From Spirochaetia bacterium (lineage in GTDB: Bacteria > Spirochaetota > Leptospiria > Leptospirales > Leptonemataceae): a DNA stretch of 51,390 nt. Shown here piece by piece: positions 32,791 to 41,417 of this stretch. Below the pieces are notes generated by a model, which saw nothing but the letters and a program-made list of their open reading frames with translations, had not been told where the DNA came from and searched no databases. Where the stretch lies: contig JAIOPQ010000041.1 in the NCBI GenBank assembly GCA_021413825.1, positions 1 through 51,390 of the forward strand, in the 5' to 3' direction. Every line of letters starts with the position of its first letter. Positions within the stretch are counted from its first letter, which is position 1. Both the position numbers and the translations under genes were made by a program.

Positions 32791-35534
32791 AACTTCAACT
32801 CCAGACCAATATTGATGAGGGGCAAGAGTAACTGTCTGCCGCCACCGCTCGGTGTTTGTATGTAGTTGGATTCATACTGATAAGCAGGATTGCTTCCTTT
32901 TTGATAGGGATAGAGAAAATCAAAGTTTTCAGTTTCAACATTTCTGTGGCCATAAACATTGATAAGTTCTACATACCAGTTTGCATAGCCCCATTCGTAA
33001 TTCATAAAATAGTCCAGACGCAGATCCAATTGGTGAATAGCCGGATAGCGTTCTGAGTTGTAAAAATCAGAATATTTTGGAATAAACGTTAAGCGGCCAA
33101 GGATTGCAAGGGTCAAGTCCTGGTTTCCAACTACAGGCGTACGCGGAACGTTTGTTGAGTACTTCCAGCGCCCGCCGAGTTGCCAGTTTGCGTTGAATTT
33201 GTAGTTAACCACCAGGCTTGCAACGTGCGTTCTATCGAGATCGTACAGTTCCTCTTTGTCATTGTCCAGAACCCAGAAGGTCTCACCATTGTTGTAGTAG
33301 ATGAATGCATTCTTTCCAAATTCCTGATAGATGAGCGGGGTGCGATTTGAATTCTGCGTATTCAAGCGCTGGCGATCTTCGGATCGTATCCTTGGCTGAT
33401 GATTGTTTCTCTTGGTGAGCGACCAACCGTAGCTCAGCCAACCAAAAAAACCGTTTTTTCCGGGCGGTCTGGACTTCTTGAGATAGAATTCCACGCCTTT
33501 ACTCCAACCCGTGCCATCGTTTGAATATCCAAGATTTCTTGATTCAAATGGTTGTTTGGCAATTGCCTGAGGCTTTTCGAGCAAATCCCGCCGGTTTGTT
33601 CTGAGGCTAAACGGTTGAACCGCATACGCATCTTCTACAACGAGCTGATCGTATGTGTTTCTATAAAATTCAACCTTAAGCATCCATTGCGGTCCAAGGG
33701 TTTGTTGAACGCCTGCCGCTGCGTGATCTGATTCTTCCATACGCAAATGTGGATTGCCAGCTTCCACAGAAACTTGCTCGAGCGACGTAGGAACGTTAAA
33801 GTGTCGACCGCCAGCAGCAAGCAGTGTGGTTCCGGTTTCTGGAATCTTGAATTCCATTCCCATGCGTGGCCCAATTCCTGTGCTGTCAGAAAGGGTGTAG
33901 TGATCGAGCCTGAGGCCTGGAGTAAACCTGAATCGCCAGAACTCAGCTTCGATTTCTGCCCAACTAGCATTCAGCTGGTAGATAGTCTTGTCTCCATCGA
34001 GCAAGGCACGGAACGAACGATTATTTTCGACAAGCTGATTGACTGTGTCAACAAATCCCGGAGTGTTCGGGTTAGTTGAGGACCTTGGTGAAAAATTCCT
34101 GAGCGACACTTCCCACCGATTGATGTTGGACTCAACACCCAGATTTAAGAGCATATGCTTTGAAACAACTTCGAGGGTTAATTCATCTTTATATTGAACC
34201 TCGTGTCGTGAGTTTTGAACATCGTATCCAAATATGGTTTCACCCGTGAGCGGTGAACGAAAATCAATCTGAAAATCTTCTGAAAAGCGACTCACCTGAG
34301 CGCTTAACGTATTTCTAAGAAGCCCGGGAGCTGTGTAAATGTAACGTGCTCCTTGCGTGTCAGACGATCTATTCAGGCCCACTGGTGGTCTTGAGTCGGT
34401 ATTGGAATCGTTTAGACCACCGCCGCCCCCGAGCGAGCCGAGGCCACTTACGCCTGTATCTCCGCCACCTGCCGCCTGGGCTACGCTCTTAGTATATTTT
34501 AGTTCATCGTGAGCGCCAAAGTATATGGTTTCGATCAGATGATTGTTGTTGAACTTGTATCCAAATTTGTACTGTCCGTCATTGTATTGTGCATACTTCG
34601 CGTTAGCCGGAATTGCTTCCGGGTATAAATTCAAAAGCAAATAGTTTGGATACGATTGGCGAGCTGTCCCCACGAAGTATCCATTTTCGCCTAACGGCAC
34701 TTCATATGCGGAGTCTGCAAGGAAGAGAGCAACGTTGATGTGCCCGGTGAGTTTCTTGACTTCTGTGGGCCCTTCGATTGAGATTACGCCCCCGGTTGCA
34801 TTACCAAAGCGAGTGGGGTAGGTTCCCGTATAAACGTCCACACTTCGAATGAAATCATTGTTCAGTACGCTCGATTGATCGCCCAGATGGAATGGATATT
34901 GAATCTTGAATCCATCAAGGAAGAACTGGCTGGCTCGCGAGCCGGAACCTCTTAGTACAAGAACGCCGCTCGAGGAATTTCTGTACGGCGGTCCAACTGA
35001 AAAACCGGTGGTTGAAGAAAGAAAGGAACTGGAAATCAGGTTAACGCTGGGGAGAACTCCAATTGGCGTGGCTGCAGAAACGCCGGGAAGGGACGACACA
35101 GCCTTGAGTGAATCCCCGTACACGCCTGGAAATCTGCGGATCTCTTCATTCGAAAGTGTATAGCGAGATAGCTTGGTGCGGTCCCGACGGCCCACTACAT
35201 TGATTCCCTCTTCGGTTACAGCACTTTGCTGTGGTGCCTTCTCTTCACCAAACAGCAGATCGATTCGCTCAGTTGCAAAACGCACCTCGCGTCTGAGTTG
35301 AATCACTTTGTCGCCGGATATGATCCGAAACGTGTAGTACCCGACCTGGGGCACATCGGCCTCGAATAGCCCTTTGTCATCTGAGTAGAACGTACCTTTG
35401 GTTTCCATTACGACGATTTTTGCGTCAGCCAGTGGAAGCCCGTCTTCCAGGCGCACCACCCGACCCCTGAACGGAACAGCCGCAGCCAGCGAGGACGATA
35501 GGAGGCAGAGTAGAATGGGAAGCGTTTTTCGCAT
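32787..35534 (-). CDS. TonB-dependent outer membrane receptor
   Basis: A 915-aa receptor. The start is set at 35534, where MRKTLPILLCLLSSSLAAA gives a signal peptide; an upstream extension would bury it. Residues about 22-100 are a carboxypeptidase-regulatory-like domain (FRGRVVRLEDGLPLADAKIV). The plug follows (EEIRRFPGVYGDSLKAVSSL; VLVLRGSGSRASQFFLDGFK; VDVYTGTYPTRFGNATGGVI), then a barrel of about 640 residues ending in the C-terminal Phe (INIGLELKF) required for outer-membrane insertion. One extracellular loop is Gly/Ser-rich (GVSGLGSLGGGGGLNDSN). Such receptors import large ligands (siderophores, cobalamin, glycans, metal complexes) driven by TonB-ExbBD, which are not in the window. The first gene of a four-gene overlapping operon. 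Confidence 0.92.
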   Translation of the reverse strand: MRKTLPILLCLLSSSLAAAVPFRGRVVRLEDGLPLADAKIVVMETKGTFYSDDKGLFEADVPQVGYYTFRIISGDKVIQLRREVRFATERIDLLFGEEKAPQQSAVTEEGINVVGRRDRTKLSRYTLSNEEIRRFPGVYGDSLKAVSSLPGVSAATPIGVLPSVNLISSSFLSSTTGFSVGPPYRNSSSGVLVLRGSGSRASQFFLDGFKIQYPFHLGDQSSVLNNDFIRSVDVYTGTYPTRFGNATGGVISIEGPTEVKKLTGHINVALFLADSAYEVPLGENGYFVGTARQSYPNYLLLNLYPEAIPANAKYAQYNDGQYKFGYKFNNNHLIETIYFGAHDELKYTKSVAQAAGGGDTGVSGLGSLGGGGGLNDSNTDSRPPVGLNRSSDTQGARYIYTAPGLLRNTLSAQVSRFSEDFQIDFRSPLTGETIFGYDVQNSRHEVQYKDELTLEVVSKHMLLNLGVESNINRWEVSLRNFSPRSSTNPNTPGFVDTVNQLVENNRSFRALLDGDKTIYQLNASWAEIEAEFWRFRFTPGLRLDHYTLSDSTGIGPRMGMEFKIPETGTTLLAAGGRHFNVPTSLEQVSVEAGNPHLRMEESDHAAAGVQQTLGPQWMLKVEFYRNTYDQLVVEDAYAVQPFSLRTNRRDLLEKPQAIAKQPFESRNLGYSNDGTGWSKGVEFYLKKSRPPGKNGFFGWLSYGWSLTKRNNHQPRIRSEDRQRLNTQNSNRTPLIYQEFGKNAFIYYNNGETFWVLDNDKEELYDLDRTHVASLVVNYKFNANWQLGGRWKYSTNVPRTPVVGNQDLTLAILGRLTFIPKYSDFYNSERYPAIHQLDLRLDYFMNYEWGYANWYVELINVYGHRNVETENFDFLYPYQKGSNPAYQYESNYIQTPSGGGRQLLLPLINIGLELKF

Positions 35535-35598
35535 CGCGGGATATTTGAAAGCAAAAATGGATGTGCGAGCCTGCGCGCATACGATTTTTGGGACGAGC

Positions 35599-35892
35599 AT
35601 GCCGATTCGGGCAGTCTTTCTTCTATTTACGCTCCTGCTAACCTGTGCCACGGACAACACTGTTGATTCGTACGATGGGCAGCGTCGGATCAATGCTGCC
35701 ATGGCCGCCAAATACAAGCAGTGCAATCAGCCGGTAAGTATGCTCATTCTTGTGCCGTTTGACGAACAGGAACCTGACATCAAGAATTGTGAAAACGAGA
35801 TTCTGAGTGCTGCCTGTCCGTTTACGCGGATGCCAGCATCGTGCTTTCTGCTGTTAATCAAGAAGTCGCCCAAAGGAGACGTCGATCCGTGA
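35599..35892 (+). CDS. Small lipoprotein
   Basis: A 97-aa protein from the ATG at 35599, where MPIRAVFLLFTLLLTC forms a lipoprotein signal with Cys16; the frame is open further upstream but that part overlaps the TonB receptor antisense and has no signal. The mature part has three more Cys (KYKQC, IKNC, SAAC) and a C-terminal hydrophobic stretch MPASCFLLLIKK. No family recognised. It is divergent from the TonB receptor (64 bp between starts) and its TGA stop overlaps the GTG start of the next gene. A function with the TonB operon is possible only by location. Confidence 0.6.
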   Translation: MPIRAVFLLFTLLLTCATDNTVDSYDGQRRINAAMAAKYKQCNQPVSMLILVPFDEQEPDIKNCENEILSAACPFTRMPASCFLLLIKKSPKGDVDP

Positions 35893-36686
35893 AGATACTG
35901 ATTGCAGGCGCAAGCTTTACCGGCAAACACCTGCTTCGCTATTTTCCTGAGCATGATGTTCATTTTCTTTCGCGCAACCTCGAGTCACCGCTTCTCCCAT
36001 ACGACTCGTCTATAACCTATGACTTCCTAATCGACACGGTTCCAGCCGTAATGGTAAACGGAGCTCCAGTCCTTTGCTACAAAGATGTCTTTTCAGACGT
36101 AACAGGGCGTGGGGCCAGGATTATCCACATTAGTTCCACTTCGGTTTTTCCTGATTCATTCACCGCTTCCAGGGAATCGGATCTGCCTGTCTTCGACGAA
36201 ACGAGCGCGACTGCTCCAGAAGGGGACAGCGGTCGGGAGCGCCTGGCGCTTGAAAAACTCATTTTAGATACTTTCCCAGGCTCCATCATACTCCGCGCCG
36301 GGGGAATCTACGGCCCGGGGCGTTGCGTTGCTTTGCAAATTGCAAATGGTGATTTTTCACGCGCAACTTCCGGAAACAAAATGGTTTCGCGCATTCATGT
36401 GCATGACCTGTGCAAGCTTGCATTGGCCCTTGGTCAAAGGTCGGCTAGAAAAATGCCCGTGCCATTTCTTGTGCATGCAGTGGATCCAAATCCTTGCGTG
36501 AATTCCCAGATATTTGAGTTCCTTGAGGATTTACTGAAAATTACAATCCCGGGTAACTGGCGGTCTCAGACAGTCACAGGCAGAACGATCAGGAGCATGT
36601 ATACTTCCGATCTAATCGAATTTACGTATCCAGGGTTTCGCGAGGGGTTTGCGGCCGTGCTCAAAGAGTCGAGCAAGGTAGGGTAG
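35889..36686 (+). CDS. SDR-type NAD(P)-dependent oxidoreductase/epimerase
   Basis: A 265-aa Rossmann-fold protein starting at a GTG (35889) that overlaps the previous stop and has a strong AAGGAG SD about nine bases upstream; a longer ATG start reads through the neighbouring gene. The nucleotide motif is MKILIAGASFTGKHLLRYF, followed by IIHISSTSVFPDSF, GRERLALEKLILDTFPGS and IILRAGGIYGPGRC. The classical YxxxK is replaced: the Tyr position is Arg/Glu (RERLALEK), as in YeeZ-like atypical SDR members. The ending has a typical epimerase helix. The substrate cannot be read. It ends convergently with queF. Confidence 0.82.
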   Translation: MKILIAGASFTGKHLLRYFPEHDVHFLSRNLESPLLPYDSSITYDFLIDTVPAVMVNGAPVLCYKDVFSDVTGRGARIIHISSTSVFPDSFTASRESDLPVFDETSATAPEGDSGRERLALEKLILDTFPGSIILRAGGIYGPGRCVALQIANGDFSRATSGNKMVSRIHVHDLCKLALALGQRSARKMPVPFLVHAVDPNPCVNSQIFEFLEDLLKITIPGNWRSQTVTGRTIRSMYTSDLIEFTYPGFREGFAAVLKESSKVG

Positions 36687-36727
36687 AAATCAATTGAAAC
36701 TCGCTCCCTTTCCCGGGCTATGCGACG

Positions 36728-37111
36728 TTACTCTGTATAAGTGCGACTGACTCTAGTCTTGATTCCGCCGCGAATATTGTAATCACCGTTTAAACGAGCC
36801 CATCGAGGCTTGCATGCCAGAACTATGTCATCCAGCACTCGATTCACTACATTCTCATGAAATATGCCGATGTCGCGATAAAAGAGTACATACTCTTTTA
36901 AACTCTTTAGTTCCAGGCAGAACTGATTGGGGCGATAGGAAAGGTACAGTGTTCCAAAATCCGGAAGGCCAGTTTTAGGACAAACAGCGGTAAACTCCGG
37001 GATCTCCATGTCGATTCGGTAATTCTTGTCCGCGTAAATATTTGCGAAAACCTCAATGGCCGGGGTTTTCAGATCTTTGATGTGGTCTTGTTTTGATTCG
37101 TACGTGTTCAT
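36728..37111 (-). CDS. queF: NADPH-dependent 7-cyano-7-deazaguanine reductase
   Basis: A 127-aa QueF of the single-domain (type I) class, which reduces preQ0 to preQ1 in the synthesis of the tRNA base queuosine. It has the catalytic Cys in FTAVCPKTGLPDFGTLYLSY with Asp seven residues later, the substrate block KSLKEYVLFYRDIGIFHENV and the ending GDYNIRGGIKTRV. Length and motifs match the family. The other queuosine genes are not in this window. It sits between two terminating structures and is probably expressed alone or after the phasin-like gene. Confidence 0.96.
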   Translation of the reverse strand: MNTYESKQDHIKDLKTPAIEVFANIYADKNYRIDMEIPEFTAVCPKTGLPDFGTLYLSYRPNQFCLELKSLKEYVLFYRDIGIFHENVVNRVLDDIVLACKPRWARLNGDYNIRGGIKTRVSRTYTE

Positions 37112-37128
37112 GTGGAAGATAAAACTGT

Positions 37129-37152
37129 TTCCGCTCCGAGACCGGAGCGGAA
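37129..37152 (-). terminator. Terminator after the phasin-like gene
   Basis: A 10-bp stem TTCCGCTCCG / CGGAGCGGAA with a 4-base loop lies 15 bp beyond the phasin-like stop. On the minus strand it is followed by AACAGTTTTATC, a weak T-run. It would also separate this gene from queF. Confidence 0.7.
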
Positions 37153-37166
37153 GCGCTTGAAATAGA

Positions 37167-37544
37167 TTAAGCGGAAGCTCCGCCGCCTCTTTTCTGCTGA
37201 ATTACACGGGAGAGTTCTTCCATCTTGTCTTTGATTTCGTTGATTCTCTCTGGTGGAACTAGCTTTTTGATTTGATCCAGAACGTTGGCATAAAGCTGCT
37301 CAAGTTGCGTCAGCGCATCGCTATACGCTCCGCCTGCTTTGCCTTGAAGACCTGAACTTTGATGAACTATATCGTCCAGAAGCTTGCGGAGTTGAACAGC
37401 TTGTTCGCTGTTGTCCTGCGCTCCCTTTTCCTTCAATTGTTCAAACGTGCGCTGTACTTCTTTTACAGCGTTTTGTACAGTGCCTTCGCCTGCGCGAAAC
37501 AGGGCGATTCCAGCATTCAGAATATCTTGCAGAATTTTTTCCAT
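37167..37544 (-). CDS. Phasin-like/phasin-related helical protein
   Basis: A 125-aa protein with no signal peptide, almost entirely amphipathic helix (LQDILNAGIALFRAGEGTVQ; AYSDALTQLEQLYANVLDQI; INEIKDKMEELSRVIQQKRG), resembling the phasin-related proteins annotated in Leptospirales. Phasins coat polyhydroxyalkanoate granules, but related coiled helical proteins have other roles, and no PHA synthase is nearby. The SD AAGGAGG (37549-37555) is unusually strong, implying high expression. A terminator follows. Function beyond helical oligomer formation is not clear. Confidence 0.7.
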   Translation of the reverse strand: MEKILQDILNAGIALFRAGEGTVQNAVKEVQRTFEQLKEKGAQDNSEQAVQLRKLLDDIVHQSSGLQGKAGGAYSDALTQLEQLYANVLDQIKKLVPPERINEIKDKMEELSRVIQQKRGGGASA

Positions 37545-37592
37545 GGTTCCTCCTTATCGGAGTGGAAATAAGGCAGCAGCGCCTGGTCTACG

Positions 37593-38507
37593 TCAAACCG
37601 GTTTTTCTTTTTCCGCACGTTTCTCAGTTAAATCTGGCGCCAGTTCTGCCAGTCGCTCTTGAATGAAACGACGATAGTCGTCAAACACTGACTGGCGAGC
37701 CGCTGGCGTTTCATTGAAAATCTCGTGATACAGACCGGGATAGATGTGCAATTCTGCAATGTCCCCTTCGAGAGCCTTGAAAAACTGCCTGGTCCCGTCC
37801 GGGTTTGCAATTCCATCATCGCCACCGTGTCCCATGAAAATGGGGATGCGCAGCTTATGGGCATTGGCAAGAGCCCACTTTCCGGCGCCGATTAAATCCA
37901 ATCCAAATCGCACAGAAACCGAGCCATGGACGAGCGGATCAGTTTTATACGCATCAACGGTGCGCGGATCGTGGCTTAGCAGGTTGGTATCCAGGCCAGC
38001 CGGAAGTACCAGGTCTGGCGCGAAATGCACCAGAACATTGCCTGACATCTGTTTGATCCGCATTACGGGATTCATCCGAACAGAAAGTGCAGCCCCACTG
38101 GTAAGGATTGCGCTTAGATCCCATTGATTGGAATACGAAAGACCAAAGCAAAGCACAACCAGACCACCCATGGAATGACCCAGTAAAAGCGGGGCTCTAA
38201 CGCCAAATTCTTCGCGCACAAAACTGAGGAATAATTCCAGATCGCGCACCATTTCCGTTACTGTGCCCATACCGCGTTCGCCTTCAGATCTACCATGACC
38301 GCGCGCGTCGAATCCAAATATATTTACGCCGTCACCTGCCAGCGCGTCGATCAGGTATTCATAGCGGCCAATGTGTTCGCCGAATCCATGATGGATTACC
38401 AGGTTTCGACCAGAAGCTGGTTCTTCGCAGAGCCAGGCTTTCCAGCGTAAATTGGTTTCATTCCATCCGCTGAAATTTCCGGTTTCAATCCGGTAATCTC
38501 CTTTCAT
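37593..38507 (-). CDS. Alpha/beta-hydrolase, lysophospholipase/monoacylglycerol lipase type
   Basis: A 304-aa serine hydrolase. The oxyanion segment is VIHHGFGEHIGRYEYLIDAL, the family signature FDARGHGRSEGERG follows, the nucleophile elbow is LLGHSMGGLVVLCFG, the acid is in MGHGGDDGIANPDG and the His in YPGLYHEIFNE, completing a Ser-Asp-His triad. The DxRGHGxS block is typical of the lysophospholipase/monoglyceride lipase group (Hydrolase_4). No signal peptide, so it is cytoplasmic or membrane-peripheral. It is 48 bp upstream of the phasin-like gene in the same direction, and the two could be cotranscribed. Confidence 0.9.
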   Translation of the reverse strand: MKGDYRIETGNFSGWNETNLRWKAWLCEEPASGRNLVIHHGFGEHIGRYEYLIDALAGDGVNIFGFDARGHGRSEGERGMGTVTEMVRDLELFLSFVREEFGVRAPLLLGHSMGGLVVLCFGLSYSNQWDLSAILTSGAALSVRMNPVMRIKQMSGNVLVHFAPDLVLPAGLDTNLLSHDPRTVDAYKTDPLVHGSVSVRFGLDLIGAGKWALANAHKLRIPIFMGHGGDDGIANPDGTRQFFKALEGDIAELHIYPGLYHEIFNETPAARQSVFDDYRRFIQERLAELAPDLTEKRAEKEKPV

Positions 38508-38588
38508 GAGCCCAGCCTTGTTTTCCCGCCTTTCTTAGAAAGATTTTTTTCTTTCCTGCATTGGCCAGTTCCAGAGTCTTTAATCTAG

Positions 38589-39437
38589 ATGAAGCACCTT
38601 GTAATCGCAACCATCCTTTTGTTAACAGCGTTCGCTTGCACAAAGCAACTCAGATCACCCGAGGGTCAGCCTAAGATTCCGCTTGAAGGCCTCTGGATAG
38701 AAAATGGCATTCACGATTCTAACAAGGCAATTACAATCCTCTGGATTGAGCGGAATTCGGCGACCAGCACGGATGCAGCGCCCCTTAGATTTCAATTGCT
38801 CCATATCACGGGACGAAACCTTGCATTGAACGATCAATCGCTTGTCATGGTCGACCGCAAGGGTGAAGCGCGCACCACTGGAACGGAGGTGCTCCTCAAC
38901 CAGAAGTCGTTTAAAGATTCAAGACGCAGCGTGGCCAATCCTCTAAAGGAAAAAGATCCCTGGAATGCTGCGAACTTTGCGCCAGAAATCATCGACGTAG
39001 CCATTGAGAAAACATATGCGTACGACATTCTCGAACTGGATTCAGAAAAAGGAATTTTAAAGGGTAGCGATGGAGAATTTTACCGTGCAGCAAACGGATA
39101 CGGAGGAACAACAAATGCTGCGGTGTGGCGACTAAATGAAAAAGATCAAACAGCGCATGTATTTCTCTTTCAGACTCCAGGACAGACAAAGGATATGCAA
39201 CTGCGCACTCCAGGCTCGGAGGCAAAGGCTACTTTACTGGTTTCAAATGGAAATTACGGAACCGTCCGTCTTACAAATGGTTCCATTAAGCCGGGGGACG
39301 CTTTAGTTCCGATAGCTGCAAAACCCGGGGTTGTATCCCAACTGACCCGTGAGCAAATCCTTGAGAAAGTCAGGCGAGGAGAAGCGGTTTCGCGCGAGGA
39401 TTTACTTCGCGCTATGGGCGACCAGAAACCCAAATGA
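38589..39437 (+). CDS. Lipoprotein of unknown function
   Basis: A 282-aa protein with lipoprotein signal MKHLVIATILLLTAFAC (Cys17). The mature portion is beta-rich (PLEGLWIENGIHDSNKAITI at the start) with no recognised domain, and ends in a charged helical tail (LTREQILEKVRRGEAVSRED). It is divergent from the hydrolase, with 80 bp between them, and shares a 4-bp ATGA overlap with the HAD phosphatase gene, so the two are coexpressed. Confidence 0.72.
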   Translation: MKHLVIATILLLTAFACTKQLRSPEGQPKIPLEGLWIENGIHDSNKAITILWIERNSATSTDAAPLRFQLLHITGRNLALNDQSLVMVDRKGEARTTGTEVLLNQKSFKDSRRSVANPLKEKDPWNAANFAPEIIDVAIEKTYAYDILELDSEKGILKGSDGEFYRAANGYGGTTNAAVWRLNEKDQTAHVFLFQTPGQTKDMQLRTPGSEAKATLLVSNGNYGTVRLTNGSIKPGDALVPIAAKPGVVSQLTREQILEKVRRGEAVSREDLLRAMGDQKPK

Positions 39438-40135
39438 ATCTTAGACCTGAGGCCTTCGTGCAAGTGAGGGCCATTCTATTCGACGTGGATGGAACGCTTT
39501 TTTCAAGCGAGGAGATTATTCACGATATTTATATTGCGGAGTTTTCTGCGGCAAAAGAGCGCCTCGGCAGACCTGCGAACATTCCAACAAAGCCTGAGGT
39601 TCTAGATCAGATTGGAAAACCTGTGCCAATTATTTTTTCAAACCTTGCACCGGACTTAACGCGGGCAGAACAGGATGATGTTTCAGACCGTGTGCTTAAG
39701 CGGCTTGTATCAACCATCCTCGGTGGTGGTGGGCATCACTATGAAGGTGTTCGCGAAACTCTCCATGAGCTAAAGGCGCGGGGCTATGCGCTCTACACTG
39801 CAAGCAATGGGCGCGAGCCATACGTTCGTTCGATTCTGACTGCAAATCAAATTCTAGGTACGTTTGCCGGATTGCCCGTGATTCAAGGGAACGTGCAGAA
39901 CAAAACACAACTGGTAACGAGGTTCCTTGAGGACCAGAAGATAAAACCTGAAGAAGTCGCATTGATCGGAGACCGCACGTCTGATAGGGATGCTGCCATT
40001 GAGAACGGAGTTCCTTTTATTGCATGCAGGTTTGGGCACGGCAACGAGAAAGAATGGGAAGGGGCTGCAATTGTGGTCGATTCGATTCGCGATTTGCTCG
40101 ATCTTTTCCGGATTCCTTCAGGGATAGCTGGCTAG
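39434..40135 (+). CDS. HAD-superfamily hydrolase (phosphoglycolate phosphatase-like)
   Basis: A 233-aa Rossmannoid phosphatase. Motif I is AILFDVDGTLFSSEEI with the nucleophile Asp; a helical cap follows; motif II Ser/Thr is in YALYTASNGREP; motif III Lys is in QNKTQLVTRFL; motif IV acidic pair is in VALIGDRTSDRDAA. Arrangement matches subfamily IA (phosphoglycolate/beta-phosphoglucomutase type). The true substrate is unknown. It overlaps the lipoprotein gene by 4 bp and ends 13 bp before the convergent CCA-adding enzyme; CTAATTGCGTCAATTAG at the junction is a small inverted repeat. Confidence 0.88.
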   Translation: MNLRPEAFVQVRAILFDVDGTLFSSEEIIHDIYIAEFSAAKERLGRPANIPTKPEVLDQIGKPVPIIFSNLAPDLTRAEQDDVSDRVLKRLVSTILGGGGHHYEGVRETLHELKARGYALYTASNGREPYVRSILTANQILGTFAGLPVIQGNVQNKTQLVTRFLEDQKIKPEEVALIGDRTSDRDAAIENGVPFIACRFGHGNEKEWEGAAIVVDSIRDLLDLFRIPSGIAG

Positions 40136-40148
40136 ACCTCTAATTGCG

Positions 40149-41417
40149 TCAATTAGCCTGAAGCAGTTCGATAAGTTTCTCCCTGGTGTTTACCCCTGGA
40201 TCTTTGTAAACGTGCGTGAGTAGCTGGTCAATTTTTTGTCCAATTAGGCGACCCTCAAATCCCAGTGATTTCAGGTCATTTCCGTCAATCTTAAGATCTG
40301 TTGGGAGGAGTGGGTCGTTTGTTAAAATTTCCTTAAACTGAAGTATCATGGAAGCGATAGGTTCAACCCGCTCAATTTCCTCGATTTCCTCCAACCATTG
40401 AATTGGGCTGGCCAGTTCCTTTTTCAACCTTGCGCAAAAGCGGCGTTGATCCGCAATATTTGGCGTGGGCTGGGCTGTCAGTGCGAAGGCCAGAACTCTA
40501 GTCAATGTCTGACAATACTGCATCTGACTGCCTGAGAATTTCAGTTTCTTGCAGACCGGCTCAATGGAGCGTTCCGCAGACTGCAGGGGAAAAAAGTGAG
40601 AAAGCCAGATTCCCATTCGGTTTTCTGCGCTTCTGATTTGATCGAGTTTTGAAAGGATTTCCGGAGTTGTCTTTGTAGTCTCCGGCTTTGTTCCAGGAAA
40701 TCTCACGAACAAATCCAAAAGTCCGGTGCCTTCCAGGTGCTGGATCAATCCAGAGACGGTTTTTCCGCTGAATCCTTTCCAGAGTTCATCGGTGAATCGT
40801 TCGATTGCAACGAGGGCCGTTCTTTTTTGAATCTCAGGCAGGCTTAGGGCTGCAAGTGTTCCAGGCTCGATTGTAAATCCCAGCACAGAAGCAAACCTGC
40901 ACGCGCGCACGGTGCGCAGTCCATCTTCAAAAAATCGCTCCTCTGGTTTGCCGATTGTGCGTAGAATCCTTTTTTCAAGATCGTCCAGGCCGCCATGTTC
41001 ATCGGTAATCGACCCGGTGTCTGGATCCAGGGCCAGGGCGTTGATTGTAAAATCCCGTCTGGACAGATCCTCAGAAAGGGTTTTAGCAAACGTTATGCGA
41101 TCAGGTCTGCGTGCATCGGAGTAATCGCTTTCTGCACGATACGTTGTAACTTCATAGCTTCGATCTTCCAGGAGTACGGTGATTGTTCCATGCTTTATTC
41201 CTGTTGGAACGGTTCGTTTGAATATGGATTGTACGCTGGATGGTTCTGCATTCGTGGTAAAGTCCAGATCTTTAACGGAGCGCCCAAGGAGTAAATCCCG
41301 CACGCAGCCACCTACCAGGTAGCATTCAAAACCATTTACGCGCAGGGTTTTGTGAATGACTGCAATATCATTTTGAATGATTGCTGGGAGGGCTTTAAGT
41401 AAATCGGGACGCTGCAT
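40149..41417 (-). CDS. cca: CCA-adding enzyme / poly(A) polymerase family
   Basis: A 422-aa nucleotidyltransferase of the class II tRNA CCA/poly(A) polymerase family, which builds or repairs the 3' CCA end of tRNA. Motifs: LVGGCVRDLLLGRSVKDLDF with GG and the catalytic DxD, TGIKHGTITVLLEDRSYEVT, the RRDFTINALALDPDTG block, and the RNA-head-binding LRTVRACRFASVLGFTIEPG. The start at 41417 (MQRPDLLKAL) overlaps the phosphatase stop as TGATG; an upstream in-frame extension would lie inside that gene. CCA adding versus poly(A) adding cannot be distinguished by eye. Confidence 0.9.
   Translation of the reverse strand: MQRPDLLKALPAIIQNDIAVIHKTLRVNGFECYLVGGCVRDLLLGRSVKDLDFTTNAEPSSVQSIFKRTVPTGIKHGTITVLLEDRSYEVTTYRAESDYSDARRPDRITFAKTLSEDLSRRDFTINALALDPDTGSITDEHGGLDDLEKRILRTIGKPEERFFEDGLRTVRACRFASVLGFTIEPGTLAALSLPEIQKRTALVAIERFTDELWKGFSGKTVSGLIQHLEGTGLLDLFVRFPGTKPETTKTTPEILSKLDQIRSAENRMGIWLSHFFPLQSAERSIEPVCKKLKFSGSQMQYCQTLTRVLAFALTAQPTPNIADQRRFCARLKKELASPIQWLEEIEEIERVEPIASMILQFKEILTNDPLLPTDLKIDGNDLKSLGFEGRLIGQKIDQLLTHVYKDPGVNTREKLIELLQAN

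Noticed and set aside
35398..35598. N-terminal extension of the small lipoprotein into the TonB receptor gene
   Set aside because: It would bury the lipoprotein signal and read the antisense of the receptor's start; the ATG at 35599 is better.
35535..35726. 64-residue N-terminal extension of the TonB receptor
   Set aside because: It places a polar segment ahead of a perfectly good signal peptide and overlaps the divergent lipoprotein gene.
40140..40156. CTAATTGCGTCAATTAG as a terminator between HAD and cca genes
   Set aside because: AT-rich 7-bp stem with no T-run; too weak to call.
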